Shown here: in pieces, positions 44,821 through 59,800 of the stretch
How positions within the stretch are numbered: position 1 is the stretch's first letter
Layout: the number at the start of each line of letters is the position of its first letter
NCBI RefSeq assembly: GCF_014694405.1
Contig: NZ_JAAUWV010000018.1
Span: forward strand, 17,475-81,474
Direction of reading: 5' to 3'
DNA length: 64,000 nt
Origin: Pseudoalteromonas sp. S16_S37
GTDB taxonomy: Bacteria; Pseudomonadota; Gammaproteobacteria; Enterobacterales; Alteromonadaceae
The notes under the pieces: model-generated
What the model was told of the DNA's origin: nothing
Databases searched by the model: none
Seen by the model: the letters and a program-made list of their open reading frames with translations, nothing else
Position numbers and translations under genes: made by a program

Positions 44821-47800
44821 TCAAATAATCATGACCAAAAAGTAAATTACGAAAAGCTATTTGGGCCACTTAATTTTAAGCAAGGCGATAACGCAAGGAG
44901 TGTATATTCACCAGCTGCTTATCTTACTGACTTACTTCAGTTAGTCGATGATGAAGTCAATCCTGAAAGCATTAATGATCTCAAAAAGCTCAGTCAAAGG
45001 CGCGAAGATATTATCGAAAAGATTATGCTTGATGCCGACAATACGTACGAACTATTACCATATCTTGATATAGTAAATGAGCGATTAATTGCTGAAATAA
45101 ACAGGTTTGTTGGTGAAAGTAATATAGATATTAATTCTAGAGCTTTCAATGTTTTGAAAAAAGATTGTTATCCAGAAAAAATTCCTTTTGACTACCATAA
45201 TGAAAGAGTTAAGTTGTATTTAGAGTACCTATCTGTTGGTGCTGATGAAATATATAAATCATATGTCGGGGATTTTAACTCGTATGATAACTTTATGATT
45301 GCTCAGGAGCAATTAGGCCTGTCAGATGATCTAAATACTTTATTGACGTCACCTTGGGTATTATTAAATAAAGCTAATATAGCTATCCCCGATGTAGTGG
45401 AAAAGATTAAAGCAAGTTTTGGTCACAAACTTTCGATAGTAAATAACTTATCTATAAATGAAGATGGTAATTTTTCTGGTATTGCAGCAGATAAGGAAAT
45501 TGATGTTGGTGAACTGAAATCTGCAATGGGGCTAACTCATAATCAGTTGGAGTCCCTAGTCTATGGGCCGCTGAACTTTGAAGAACAAGCGAGTAATATC
45601 TTGGGCCAACAGGTCAAGCTAGAAGATTTGTACTTAAATCAAGGTCTTGGAGGGTATTTCAAGTTCAATGAGCAGCAAGATAAATTAGTTTGGTCCCAAG
45701 GAACACCTACAGATGTGTCAGTGGTTAGTTGGCTAGATCGTGCACACCGTGTTGTTCGCTTGTCGCATGCGATTAGTATTGACTTTAACTCTTTAGAATT
45801 GATCCTCCGAACGTGCTGCAGTTGCAAGTTAGATCATGCAGCCTTAGTAACATTGTCTTTTATTAAAACATTGAGTAAGCGTTCTGCTAAGCCAATAGAT
45901 GAAGTTTGTTCTTTGTTTAGTAGCATCAACAATTGTGGATTTGGTAATGACGTGCAACCTACAGATCTGTTCAATCGTACTTTTAATGGTCTTTGTGCTC
46001 TGTCAGACAAATCCTATCTTGGTGAAGTGCGTCCAGAGCAATATCTAGGATTTGACAGAATTACTTGGCAAAATGGTGATATTTTATCGTTAGACAACAA
46101 AAATTATCGTCGCCGTATCGTTAATGAGCTGGGTATTTCCGAAAAACAACTCAAAACGATTGTGACAGGATTTCGCTCTCGTCTTAATCAACATATTACT
46201 GATCACAATGATTACATTGAACTTTGGTATAGGCCTGATGAAGAGTTTTCTCTTCTCAATACTTTGTATCGTGTAACGATGTTGGCGAACTATCTTGAGT
46301 TAACCATTGAATCACTTTTCATACTATTCGACGTACTTGAGAACGATGCTGTAATTAACCAAATGCAGTACAAATATGATCACTTTCGCTTTGCGAGTCA
46401 TACTAAGAATTGTTTTGATATTGTAAGAGAAAGCGAACTTCACACGCACACAGTATCTGATCGCATCTGGTTGATTCAAGCGTTGCAAGGAGTCTCGCAG
46501 TACATTAGCGATAATGGTTTTTCTGCAAAAGAGTTACTTACTATTACCTGCAATAAAGAGCCTCGCAAGCTTGTTTTGACGGAAGCACAATTAAAAGACC
46601 CTACAACCTATGTGAATACAAACAATAAGTCAGAAAAAGATATCGCAGGGTTTGATCGCTTATACCAAAAAGTAAAAAGCAAACTGTTATCTACAACGGT
46701 CTATGTGTCAAATGAGATTGATGAGCGCACTGCTCGCATTGTGCATGAAGTGATCAATAGCATGTCAGGGACACTGGTTGCGTACAGCGATAATCGAATA
46801 GCACTGTTTGATGAGCATGCTGCGAAAACAGCTGCGCTCAAAGTGAGTGAACAGTTAGATGTGATTGCGCAAGCTGATTTTCTTGGTTTGGGATTAGAGG
46901 AGAAGGTAGCGCAGAAGATCTTCGATAATCTAGTGCTGATGGGCTATTTAAATACCGATGGTGCATTACAGTTAGCAGATTTTCCACAAGATAAAGCACA
47001 CTTCCATTTGCAGACCAATTTCAGCGCGTTTAAACAGCCTCTTTATGATCTTATTGCACAGCGTGTGGCAACCAATCCTGATGACGGTTTCCATATTTCT
47101 GACTTAGATGAATTGGGGATGCTGGTCCAAGAGCGCAACGAGTTGTATGACAACCTTATTTTTAACGGATATTTGGATACTGATGGTAATATCATTGAGC
47201 AGGCTACGTTTGAATTTATTGAAAACTTTGCATTATTCGAAGTTAATTCTCAAATTACCGCGCATGCCGACGAAGTTTACTCTCTAATTAGTGCGAGAAT
47301 AAAGAAATTCAAGAAGTTGAAAATCAAAGCCTCGAAAGAGACGTTTTCTGAACTTAAGTTAGATGAAAATCAACTGGACGACTTGCTCAATAATCTACAT
47401 TTTAATGGCTATATTGATGAGGAAATGTACATTATTGATAATCAGGTAATTATCGCGTTAAGTGCAGATAACTTCCTATTAGAAGTACAGTTTTATCCTT
47501 ACACGCAACAGATCATTGCAGCATTACAGTCCTTAGTTACAAAGCAAAAACAGCAATTTGAACAATTCAGTCAGTCAGACTTTAAGGACATAGCAGATAA
47601 CCTTATTGCCGATTGGGTGTATGCTGTATTTAGTCAATTTTATTTAAATGAGGGCAGATTAACGACCGATGCATTACGCTTTTTCTCTGACGACGCGAAT
47701 GCTGAGCTGTTAGATGTACACTGGCCATTTAAGCCAAGCGATAACAAAACGGTATTTGAGCGTATAAAAAGTATCATTACTAGGTTAAATGACTATCGAT

Positions 47801-50800
47801 TTACTCATGCAAATTTGGAGTCGATGCAACTTGAACAAGTACAGTATGACCAACTAGTCGGTGATTTAACTGAGCAAGGCTACTTGCAACCGAACCTTGA
47901 AGTTCATCCTGATAAAGTTGCTTTTTTCTTAAATGCTAACAACGCTTTATCATTTGAAGTTGAAGATTTCTTAGACTTTAACAAAGACCTATTTTTTGTC
48001 CTCAATAAACTTGCTCGAAATACACACTCGCTGCACAGTGCAATGATAGAAAAGCATCAGTCTGTTGCCGAACAGCAGCAGCGTTTAGTCTATCGCACAT
48101 TGGCACAAACTTTATCGTTAAAAGAAATGACGGTGATGCAACTGAGTCAGCAATTGTTTAATAATAACCAGCATATTGAAAATTGGTTGGGACCGATTAT
48201 CTCAACGGTTGGGTTAGATGACACGATAAGTGCCATGCCCGCAGATAGCCTATTTTCATCCACTTGGAAAAGGATTAAACAATTTTCTTTGTTTGCTGCA
48301 AAGATGGGCTTAAATGAAGATGAGGTTGCGATTGCGTTTAGAGATCAAAGCTTAGTTGAGAAGTTTCCCGTCAATTTAGCATTACCTGAAGTGATGTTGC
48401 GTAGTGGTCATACCAAACGTATCGATACTATTGATGCATTGCTAGAAAGTAAGGATGGCTATATCTATTTGTTCTTGAGCAAGAATGATGAACATCAAGA
48501 TAGCTATGCTCGCTATTGGAAGTATGATGCATCGACATTGGAAAGAGTTGAGACTGACGATGATAAGCTTGCCAGTTTACTCACTGGTGACACCCAAAAC
48601 GGACTAGTTTTCGACCAAGTCATAGCTGCTTATGTTGATAAAATGGGACGTAATGTGGTTATTGCCGATAATGAATATTACGTGATGACGCCGATGCTAG
48701 AAAGGGATGACAGCAATCACGATTTGATGGCAAAACCATGGCAAAAATTGACCCGTAAGTGGGGTCAAACCGACATGGAGTATGAAGATTTTAGTCAAGT
48801 TGATGCCATTTATACAGACACAACGGGCGCAATATTCATGTTTAGTGGCGGTCAATATGTGAAGTTCTCCGACCCGCAAAATATGAAAAAACCTGACCTT
48901 GGCTATCCGAAGCTCATTTCACAGAGCTGGTCTGAAGAAGGGCAAAGTGAGGCGTTGCATAAAACTTTTGATTGTCACATTGATGCGTCTTTTCAAGGTT
49001 TAGACGACAAAACTTACTTTTTTAAAGATGACTACTTTGTCACCAGTGATGCACCACAAACGCGTCGTGCAATTAGTGATGTGTGGGGCAAGGTTAGAAA
49101 TCGCTTAGCTGAAGGTCATCGTGTTGACGCCTGTTTTGTGGGTAAAAATCCACTGCTTGTTAATCATTTGTCGAATGAAGGTAGCGAGGAGTCTGGCGAG
49201 AACGGAACTAACCCTCTCATGCAGGATATAGTGACGGTATTCTCTGGCGATCAGGTATTTGCCTACCAAGATTGCATTGAAAATCCAGAACTGGAAATTG
49301 TATCTGGCTACCCGCTTGAAATTAAAGATTATCTTTTAGCATATATGGGCCTTAACCCAACCGATGGATATCGCTTTGAAACAGATATGCTGGCATTTTT
49401 TGAAGGCATTGATGCGGCTTTTGTGGGTCATGATGGCAAGTTAAACTTATTCAAAGGTGAACACACGGCAGTACTAGGCGATATGCCTGCACAGCTCGTA
49501 GTAAGCAAAACCAAAGATATTTGGCCAAACAATGCAAAGACGATAGCCAATAGTGGCGCTGATGGTGAGTTTTTCAATGTATCAGCAGCACTCACTGGAT
49601 TAGATGGGCGAGTATACTTATTTGTTGACAACCTGTATTACCGATTCAGTGGATCAGATTTAAGTGTGGTTGATGCTGGGTTTCCAAAACCCATTGCCGA
49701 TGATTGGGATGGCTTAGAAACCATTGATGCTGCCTTTGTGATGGATGGGAAAACTTATCTATTTGGCCAAAGCGACGAGCATAAGCAGTACATACGTTAT
49801 GCTACAAACGACTATCGAAAACCAGATGAAGGTTATCCCAAAGCACAGCAAGAAACAGTCAGTCATTGGTGGAATCTACCGGATAGTTGGACTGGGGACG
49901 ACGTTGATGTACAAAAGCAGTTTAAAGGTGTTGATGCTGTATTTAATGCACCGGATAAGAAAACCTATCTATTCAGCGGACGCTATTTTACCTATTTTGA
50001 CCATGTTAACCGTTGGTGGGCTGAACCTGAATTAATCGCAGACAAGTGGCCAGCCTTACCTGATGCGTTTCATCATAAAATTGATGCAGCATTGAGTGAT
50101 AAAACAGGTAAAACCTATTTGTTTAGCGCAGGACAATATGTTCGCTTCTCTGATGCACATTATTGTGAAATTGATGAGCATTATCCAAAAAGTACGTCTT
50201 TGGACTTTGCCCAAAATGCACTCGAACAAGGCATGACGCCATGTGCTGATTTTATCGTTACGGCTGCGATGTCTCTGATAGCCCAAGAGAAAGAAGTTGG
50301 CGTCACTGACAATGAAATCATTCATACTCGACTATATAGCTACTTGTTTAGTGGTGATAGGTATTATCGCTATCGCAGTGAATTTAACGACAGTCCTGGC
50401 GCTGAAGCGTCACAATGGTTAACAACGCTAGATGCGGATTACCCTAAGCCTATTGATAAACTCAAAGATGAGCCTCGTTTTAAGCATTTTAATGAGACAT
50501 CATCTGTGCTCTTCGAGCAAGATGCGCATTGGCTAGCACGCCTAGACGCCGCATTTGCCGATATGCGTAATGTGTATTTGTTTATCGACAATCGCATTGA
50601 AGTGGTGTCGACACAAAACCATAGTCAATACGGCCCGCAGAAGCATTCACATTTGGACACTTCGCATAGCCGACTGGTTAATGCGCAGTATGCACTAAAT
50701 CTTAATAAAATTGATGGGGTTCAATGCGCATTAGTGGAAAACGGCCATGTATACATGAATCATGGCTCCTCTTGGGCACAGTTTACAAGCTTGGAAGGCT

Positions 50801-53800
50801 ATCAACTAGGCATCAAAAATAGCGCCCCAACCTTGATAGAGCTGCTGCATGAAGAAGATCAGTCTGCATTGACAACGGTGCTTGAAGGTGCTGATGGTAA
50901 CACCTACTACTTTAAATCTGCTGAACAAGGTGATCATGCCTATTACTACGATAAACAGTTAGACAAGGGTGAGCGTGTCACCGATAAGTGGGGCAAAGTT
51001 GCCAATAATATCGAAAAGCGCAATAGCATCGACAGTGCGCTTCATTACGGCAATAAAACGTACGTGTTCAGTGGTGGGCAATATGTGATTTACGATGAGC
51101 AAGTTGACCCGTTTTTAACGCCAAATACACCTGTTTGGACTGACAATACACAGCTTGGCATTAGAAGTGTGTCTGATGATTTTGGTTTGCACAGTGTCGA
51201 TATTGCCTACACTGCTGATAGCATCACTTATTTACTTGAACACCCAGATGAAGCAGGCAATAGGCGCTACGCGATATTAGATCACTGCGATGGCGAGGGG
51301 ATGTACAAGGCCAAAGTCGATTATTTAAATAGCCATGATTGGCAGATGCCGGAATATTTAGAGGATCATGGCTGGTTGATGCCTGATGCAATACTCAACA
51401 AATCGCAATTGCAAAAAACCACGATGCAAAGTGATGGCTTTAGACGACGTAATAATCGTGCTGAGTGTCATGAAAAAGAGGCGCTGGTATTTATTAAAGG
51501 GCGCGAATATGTGAATTATGACCCAAATACTGATCATTGGACTAAACCTGCTTCAATAGCAGATCTATGGGGAGACATCCTTGAATGTGATGAACAAATT
51601 TTTGATAAGCTGCAGGGCGTTTATGTCCATCCTAAACCTAGAACTGGGCCTGGGGCACGCGGTGGTACGCCTACTTACTTCTTAGGCGAGCATTGTTTTC
51701 AAAGTTTGCTATACGACTTAGACCAACAGGGTGTAAGCCTTACAACACACAGGGAATACAAAGACTATTTAGGCGTTGCAAAGCCGGTATTCACAAGCAT
51801 TGATGCGAGCTTTGTTTATAAAAGTAGGTACACTTACTTATTCTCAGGTAACCGTTATATCCGATACACGGGTGACGACTATTGCCATATGGATGAGGGG
51901 TATCCTAAGTTTATTGAAACAGATCTAAATAAAGAGCCTGGTTTTACTAAACTACCTGATTCTTTTGCGACAACCATTTCGCACATTGTGAAGCAGTATA
52001 CGTTGACATCGAATGAGCATGCTGAGCAGATGCCGTCATGTCATGGTGAGCCAGCGATTGTTACCCATACGGTTATCAATGGCATTATTTCCAATGGTCA
52101 TTCAACGTATTTGTTCCTAAATCATGGTAACAATGAGCCAGACTCGTTCCTTGTATTTAGTGAGCAAGGTAGAAGAACCGTTACTTTGGACGCTTTGGCC
52201 TATTTACCTAACTTATTTGATAGAACTGAATCAATCGATGCCGCAGTTACTTATCAGGGCGCAACCTACTTGTTTAGTAATGATAAATACCTGCGTTATT
52301 CAAACTGTGACTATGAACATCCCGACAAGGGCTACCCCAAATCAATAGCACAGAGTTTACTGACTGATATCGGTAAAGGTGGGCAGCTACATGCCGACTT
52401 CCACTGTGATATTGATGGTGCAACGGTTGGCCGTGATGGTCGCTTGTATTTGTTTAAAGGCAAACAGTATGTTGAGCTAACCATGCCAAGTATCGCCAAG
52501 GTCATTGCAAGTGATTGGAAAATAGACACTGACTCTTTGACTAACCCCTTGTGTCAATCATCAATGGGTGAGCTAGAAGGTGATATGTCACAAAGTGTTT
52601 TTGATGGAGCGTTTGTAGATGATTTAGGGCGTTTATATATCCTAAAAGGTGAGCAAGTACTGCGCTATGCTGATACCGAGCAACTGTATTTTGAACCCGG
52701 ATTTCCTAAGCACGTCAGCGAAGTGTTTAAACAAATACCTAGAGAGTTTCAACAAGGTGTGCACGGTGCCTTTACGTTTGCAGGACACACTTATTTGGTT
52801 CGAAATGGGGAAAACATGGGTGATATCCCATCCCAAGAAGGCATTTTTGTGCGTTATCCTACGGGCCAATATCACTGTTTGTATACCCCGCATAAAGATT
52901 TGCAATATCCTCAAACTTTTGCTTCTCGCTGGGGTCGATGGGCTGATTATCGTTTGCAAGACTTAGCCTTGATCAGCAGCTTTAAAAAGCTCAATGAAAA
53001 GGCCTCTACTGAGCATGATTTAACAGCGATGTTTAAGCATCACGGCGGCTATGTTGATAAGCCTTTTGAAAAAATAGCGGCCATGTATGATTGGGATCTT
53101 GAGGATCTGACTTGGTTGAAACGAAAAAATGGTTTCTTGCCAAAACTAAATGATGAAGAGCAGTTTGTAACTTTAGAATGGTTGGACCGTGTCAATCAAA
53201 TTTTTGCACTCGCGCACCGACTTAGAACAAGCGCTAAATCAATGTATCAGGATATCTACATGCCGCGCTATATGGCGTCAGATAAAGTGGACGGTGAGTT
53301 ATTTGAGGTTGATGGGGTTAAATATCACTTCGATCGTAACCAAGCGATAGCTGATAAGTTACTGACTTACTTAACAGGCAAGTATTGTAAAGATGCTCAA
53401 GCGAAGATATTGAAAAGCGAGATTCATAATCGTTTAAATATACTCAAACGAGATGCAATGGTGCCGTTTATTTTGTACAAAGATGAAGAAATTTCAGACG
53501 AGCGAGATTTGTCAGAAAAATTGCTAATCGATGTGCAAATGAGCGAGTGCATGGAAACCTCCCGAGTCAAAGAGGCGATAGGTGCTGTGCAACTGTACTT
53601 CCATCGTTTGTTCTTAAACTTAGAGCAAGTTGAATTAAAAGGCGAAAGTGACAATGAACAGGTTCGTAAAGCGTTAAAAGCGCGCTGGGAGTGGTTTAAA
53701 AACTATCGCGTATGGGAAGCAAATCGTAAGGTTTTCTTGTATCCAGAAAACTACATTCGCCCAGAATTGCGTGATACTAAAACAGAGTTATTTAAGCGCT

Positions 53801-56800
53801 TTGAAGAGGCAATATCGCAGGGCAACTTAAATAATGACACCTTAAACAAGGCATTCGGTCAGTATGTCGACAGCTATGCTCAAGTGTCAAATTTAACTAT
53901 CGCTGGCGGGTATGTATATGACAACCCGAATAATAGTGCCGACAAAGAGGTGATCTTATTTGCCCACACAAAAACGCAGCCGATGACTTACTATTATCGT
54001 ACAGCGACTTTTGTAGATGGACAAACCAGTGAAGTTGTGTGGAAACCTTGGCAAAGCGTGAATATAGCGATTGACGCTGATAGGGTTTATCCAGTCTTCA
54101 TACAAAACAAAATTTTTATATTTTGGACGCGTGTAGAACAAGCCCAAGTTGGTGCGAAGAACAGCAAAGTTGAGATCCGTGCCAATAGTGATGACAAATC
54201 TTTATATACGCCGAAGAGCAATAGCGCTATACAAAGCGTGATTAAGTTCTTTTACTCAACCTTAAATAGTAACCAACAGTGGTCGACGCCACAGCAGTTG
54301 AACTATCAAAAAGCGTTTAAAGAAAAGGTATCGGCTCATTATTTGAGCTTTAAACATCAAGAGGGTAAAACCTCAGGAGGCTTAGACAAAATAGAAATTC
54401 AATGCTTCTCAAGCTTAGAAAATGAAATTTTTCCGATCTTAGAAGATGACCAAACGGTTGACTTGAAGAAGCTAAGAGATACCGTCATCAAGGTAAATCG
54501 TTTAGCGCATTTTGAGCATAATCACCCAACTTTGTACTTCAAAGCAGTGTCTGACGAGGGAGACTATTATCTTTATGCAGCACCAGCAGAGGAAGAAAGC
54601 GACAAATTTAGGCTCAAAATGAAGCGAGTTGTTCCTGGTGATAAACTGCCCGCGATTTACTTGCAGGGTATGTTGCCTTTTAGCAATGACGGCAATGATA
54701 CCCAGAAAAACGGCTTTTATATTATCCGCGACTATCAGCGGAGCCCGTATTATTACTACATGGGTGTACAGGGCAGTAAAGCTTGGTCTATCAAAGGCAA
54801 TGCGCATCAGCATATTGAGCGAGATATAACACCGCAAATGCATCGCACCATGATGTTGCGAAAAGCGTCAACGGGTCATGGATTTAACTTGGTTTATCAA
54901 GCAAACGGCAGCGATGCTGAACACACTTTGTATTATGAGCACAACCTTGATGTCTCTGCTTTTGAGAGTAAAGACAGCCATGGTCAAATTAAGAGCCCAC
55001 AAAACGAGCAATTGAGTCATTCGGCGTTTATTCCAGTGACGCATTATGAGAATCACACCCGTTTTGAGTTTACACCTCAGACCAATCAAAGTGTGGAGTT
55101 AAGCAATAAAGCTGCGGACAAAGATTTCAATTGGATAAATTCAGGCATTAGTACATTTGAAACACTTTTTCCAAAAGAAGACAGCAGCCGCATCCAGCAG
55201 CCTGTGGCATTAAATGTGCCAGATAATAGCGGGCAAAACCTGTCATGGTTATGTTTTGACTACAAAGGCGGGAGTTTCTTGTGCAAACCCACTATCGGCA
55301 ATATCGAAGTTGAAGAAGCCAAAGATCTAGGCGCTTGGTTTAACAGCAATGTCGCGCAACAGGCTGTTTATAATCCCGCAGCTGATAAAACCTATTGGTT
55401 TGATGGTAATGCAGGACAAGGGCAATTTGTGCGCTTATCTGATGAGGAGTTAGTCAGTAACGCAGCGCCCAGCAGTGCTAAGCAGACAAGTGAGTATTGG
55501 GGTCGAGTTCGCCAAGATATCAGAACGAATATTGATGCAGCACTGTTTGTACCGAATGCAGTCTCAGGAAAAGATGCCGTTTATCTATTTAGTGATAAAG
55601 ATTACCTCAGATTTACCTTAAATGAGGGGGAACAGCACGATTTACTTCAAGCAGATACAGGCTACCCAAAAATACTCGGACAAGATAAAGACGTTATACA
55701 TTTACCTACAGAGCAAGTAAGTGGTGCGTTTCATAATGGTGGCAACAATTACTTTGTTCAAGGTAAGCAGTGGGGCACCGTCGATAGTCACGGCAATATC
55801 GCTGCGATGCCCTATCCATTATGGCCTCAGGCTAAGATGACGGACGAACCGTTTGATGTAAGTAAAATAACTGGGGTGTTTGAGTACGCTGGAAAAACTT
55901 ATCTTATTTACGAATATGATCGTATTAAAGAGTTTGAACTGTTGAATGAACCCCTTCTAGATAGCTTGGAAAGCTATTACACACGAAGTAACGCAAATGA
56001 GATCAATAGATTTAAAAGTGGCTTTACTTATAAGGAGGTGGTGTTCTTCAATGTAGGCAGTGACACGCAACCAGAGCTTTATTATATGAACTCAACAGCA
56101 CTTTACTGTGGTAACGGCAGTCATGGTAATGCGCCTTTGCGCTATCGGGTTTATGATCAGGGGCCAAATTACAATTTGGTGCAGCTTCAAGGCAGTGGTT
56201 GGACGAAAGAGGCGAAAGTATATGGAGAAGATAATGCAGCAGTTTCTCCTAAAATTAAGGGATTCTTTTATTACAAAGGATTCTTTTATATTCAGCAAGG
56301 TGACGAATATATCGCCCGTGATCAATTTAACATGGAGGAAGATATTGAACTACATCGCCAAGGTGATTTAGAAAAATTAGCTGTTGACAGCCTAGAAAAC
56401 TTTATCCATGGCGCAGAAATAGACGCTACCTGCATTCTAGAAAGATATATCGTTGTTATATCAGGAAGCAGGGTTGCTTACTATAAGGATTTTGATGATA
56501 TCAAACGAAGCGGTGAGCAAGGGCTGAGCTCAGTGTCATTAAGGCAACTTTCAGATAACGAGAGTGAGCCGATTAAGGCTGCGGTCGTATCAAAAAATAT
56601 ACAAGGTGACGGCCGGATATATCATCAAGGCGGTTATACCTACATTGATGATAACGAACTGAAACCTTATGACACCAATTGGATCCCCGCACGCAATCAG
56701 CTTAAAGCCAATGATGGGAAGATTGATGCGATTTTTGCAAAAAATAACGTTATCTACTTACTAACGGGCGACTACTACTATCGCTATAGTAACCTCTCTG

Positions 56801-59800
56801 AACTGGATGATTTACTTCAAAAGCCACTCACTAGCTTAAGTGATACGGATGTTGCCGCAGATGTGGGTTATCCTAAACGCATTGCGCAAAACCAAGATGG
56901 TGTATATCAGCTCAGCAACAATCGTGAGCTTGACTTGCAGTTCGCTTTTACAAGCGAAGACGACACGGTGTATGTTAGTGGACGCGGTAGTGCTAAGCTG
57001 TTTAATCGCGTTAATAGCCTTGGCCAATTGGTGAATGGTAAGCCTATGATTTTGCATCAAAGTATAAAAGATGCGCTGGGCGTTACACACCTTGGACAAA
57101 TTAAGCTGATGTATAACCATGGTAACCATACGCGCGTTTTTGCCAATGGCAAGTATTTGGATCTGTCGAATCTTGCAGGGTTACTGCCTGACTTATCAGA
57201 CGCTAAATACGATATTTTACGTCTGTCATCGATGACAGGCAGCGAAATAGCGCGAAAGTTTTACAGTGGTGGTGTTGAAGGTTTGTTGGCGTTGCCAACG
57301 CAGCTAATGGATGAAACACCGAGATTTATGCTCGATGATGGCAACCTACAAACCGATGATACCCGTATTATTGTCAATGCAGAGGTCGTCGATAACGACA
57401 ATGTCCCGAGCGACTCGCATTTAGAGTTCAGGCATGCCAATGGTATTTATTACTGGGAATTATTCTATCATTTGCCAGCACTGATAGCGCAAACCTTGTC
57501 AGAGAGTCAAAAGTTTGAAGCGGCTAAACGCTGGTATCAAATGATTTTTGACCCAAGCAATGCATCTGACAACTGGCACTTTTTGCCGTTTGTGTCATCC
57601 GACATCGACGCCATTGTGAGTAAATTGGCACAGCTTAAAGACATAACGGCGCTAACCGCTGCAACCAATGCATTTATTAATGCACTTGTACCACTTAATC
57701 CGTTATTTAAAGGTCAACGCTTAACAAGCGAGCAACTTGATGCGATTAAACAAGGTCATACTACATTATCGGCGGGGGTGAACGCGCATATAACCACGGC
57801 TTTATCGCCTTTCGAATTGGCGCTAGCTGGCTTTAATGTAGGTGACAACGAGATTGTTGACTATGTTGCGCAAGAAATACTGCCCTTGGTGAGAAAACTG
57901 CCAGCACGTATTGCTAGTATGCAAACTCAGGCTGCGCAGATACGCGCGTATCTAGAGGACCCTTTTGACCCCCATACCATTGCAGGGCTGCGCACCATTG
58001 CTTATCGCAGAAATATCGTGATGGGCTACATCGACAATATCATTGACTGGGGTGATGCACTGTTTAGGCGTTACACACGAGAGAGTATCAACGAAGCACG
58101 CATGTTATATATGCTCGCCTACGACATGCTTGGTAAACGACCAGACAATCTTGGCGATTTAGTGCTCAGTAACGCGTCAAATTACGCGGATTTACACACT
58201 CTTGGCGCCGACACAGATGAACGCACCCGATACGATGTGCTATTTGACGTGGACGGCGGCGCGGTTGAGCATAGCTTGAACTTTGCCGGTCGTGTGCACG
58301 AAAGTGTTACCAACAGTTACTTTCATGTACCTGAAAACGCCCACTTGCTCAAATATTGGGACAGAGTTGAAGACCGCTTACATAAAATTCGCCAGTGTCT
58401 TGATATTAATGGAATTAAGCAGCCGTTACCGCTGTTCCAGCCGCCAATTGACCCTATGGCGCTGGTGAATGCTGTAGCAGGTGGCGGCGGTGTTGCCTCT
58501 GCAATCGCTGGGTTATCAGCAGCCGTGCCATATTATCGCTTTGACTTTATGCTAGCCAAAGCCAAAGAACTAGTGGCACAAGTCAGTCAGTTTGATGGCG
58601 AGCTGCTAGGCACCATTGAAAAGCTTGAGGCTGAGCAGCTTGCTCAGTTGCAGCAAAAACATGAAGGGGTGATCTTAGATAAAAGCCGCGCCGCGATTGA
58701 AGCGCGACTTGAGGAGGCAAAACTCAACAAACAAGGCTTAGAAGAAAACCTGGAACGGGCCAAGTTTCAAAAAGCAGAGTATGACAGCTGGTTAACGCAC
58801 AAGCCTGGTGTGTCAGTGGGAGATTTTATTGACGATGATAATGGTTGGTTAGCATCCGAGGTTAAACAACTTGAAAGCTTTGACGAAGCAGGCGACATGC
58901 TCTATTTGTCGGTTGGCTTGGAAGGGGCGGCTTCGGCACTTGAAGCGATCGGTGAAATAAAATTTGGTTCGCCTTGTACGTTGGGCACGATTGTGCACCT
59001 AGGCAAAATTGCCGCAGCGGTTGCCAGTGTTGGCGCAAAAATAGCGCAAACGCGCTCTGAGATCCTCAGCTACAATGCCGAGTCTTATGCGGTTGTGGCG
59101 CAGCATGAGTTGTCGATGCGTGATTGGCAGATGCAAAGAACCACCACTGAGCACGAAGAAAATGAACTGAAGCTACAAATTCAAGGCTCTGATGAAAACA
59201 TTAAGTCTATTGAAAATGAGCTGTTGGTGCATGATCAAGAAGTGAAACACAACGCGCAAGTGGCTGACTTTTTACAATCTAAATTTACCAATGCGGCACT
59301 GTATGCGTGGATGAAAGGGCGTTTAATGAAAGCCCATGATCGCGCTTTTAAGCTGGCCCATGATTACGCCAAAGCAGCTGAAATGGCGTATCGTTTTGAG
59401 CGCAGTATAACCGACGCTGCGCGTAACCACATTCAAGGCATGCACCGTTACTGGGATAACAGTAAGCTAGGTCATCAATCAGCAAATCAGCTGAGTGTTG
59501 ACTTACATGAGTTAGAAAAAGCCCATTTAGACACTCATCAGCGCGACCACGAAGTGACTAAAACCATTTCGTTGGCGCAGTGGGACCCAATCGCTTTGAT
59601 GACGTTAAAGCACAAACGCTTATGTCAGTTTAAGTTGACCGAAGAGATGTTTGCCTATGACTTTCCAAGTCATTATTGTCGTCAGATAAAAGCGGTGAAG
59701 GTGCAAATTGAAGCCGGTGATGGCACCACAGTTAATGCAATATTAACGCAGCAAAGCCATAAAACGGTTATGGAGCCAGATGTGAACGCGGTGAAGCACT

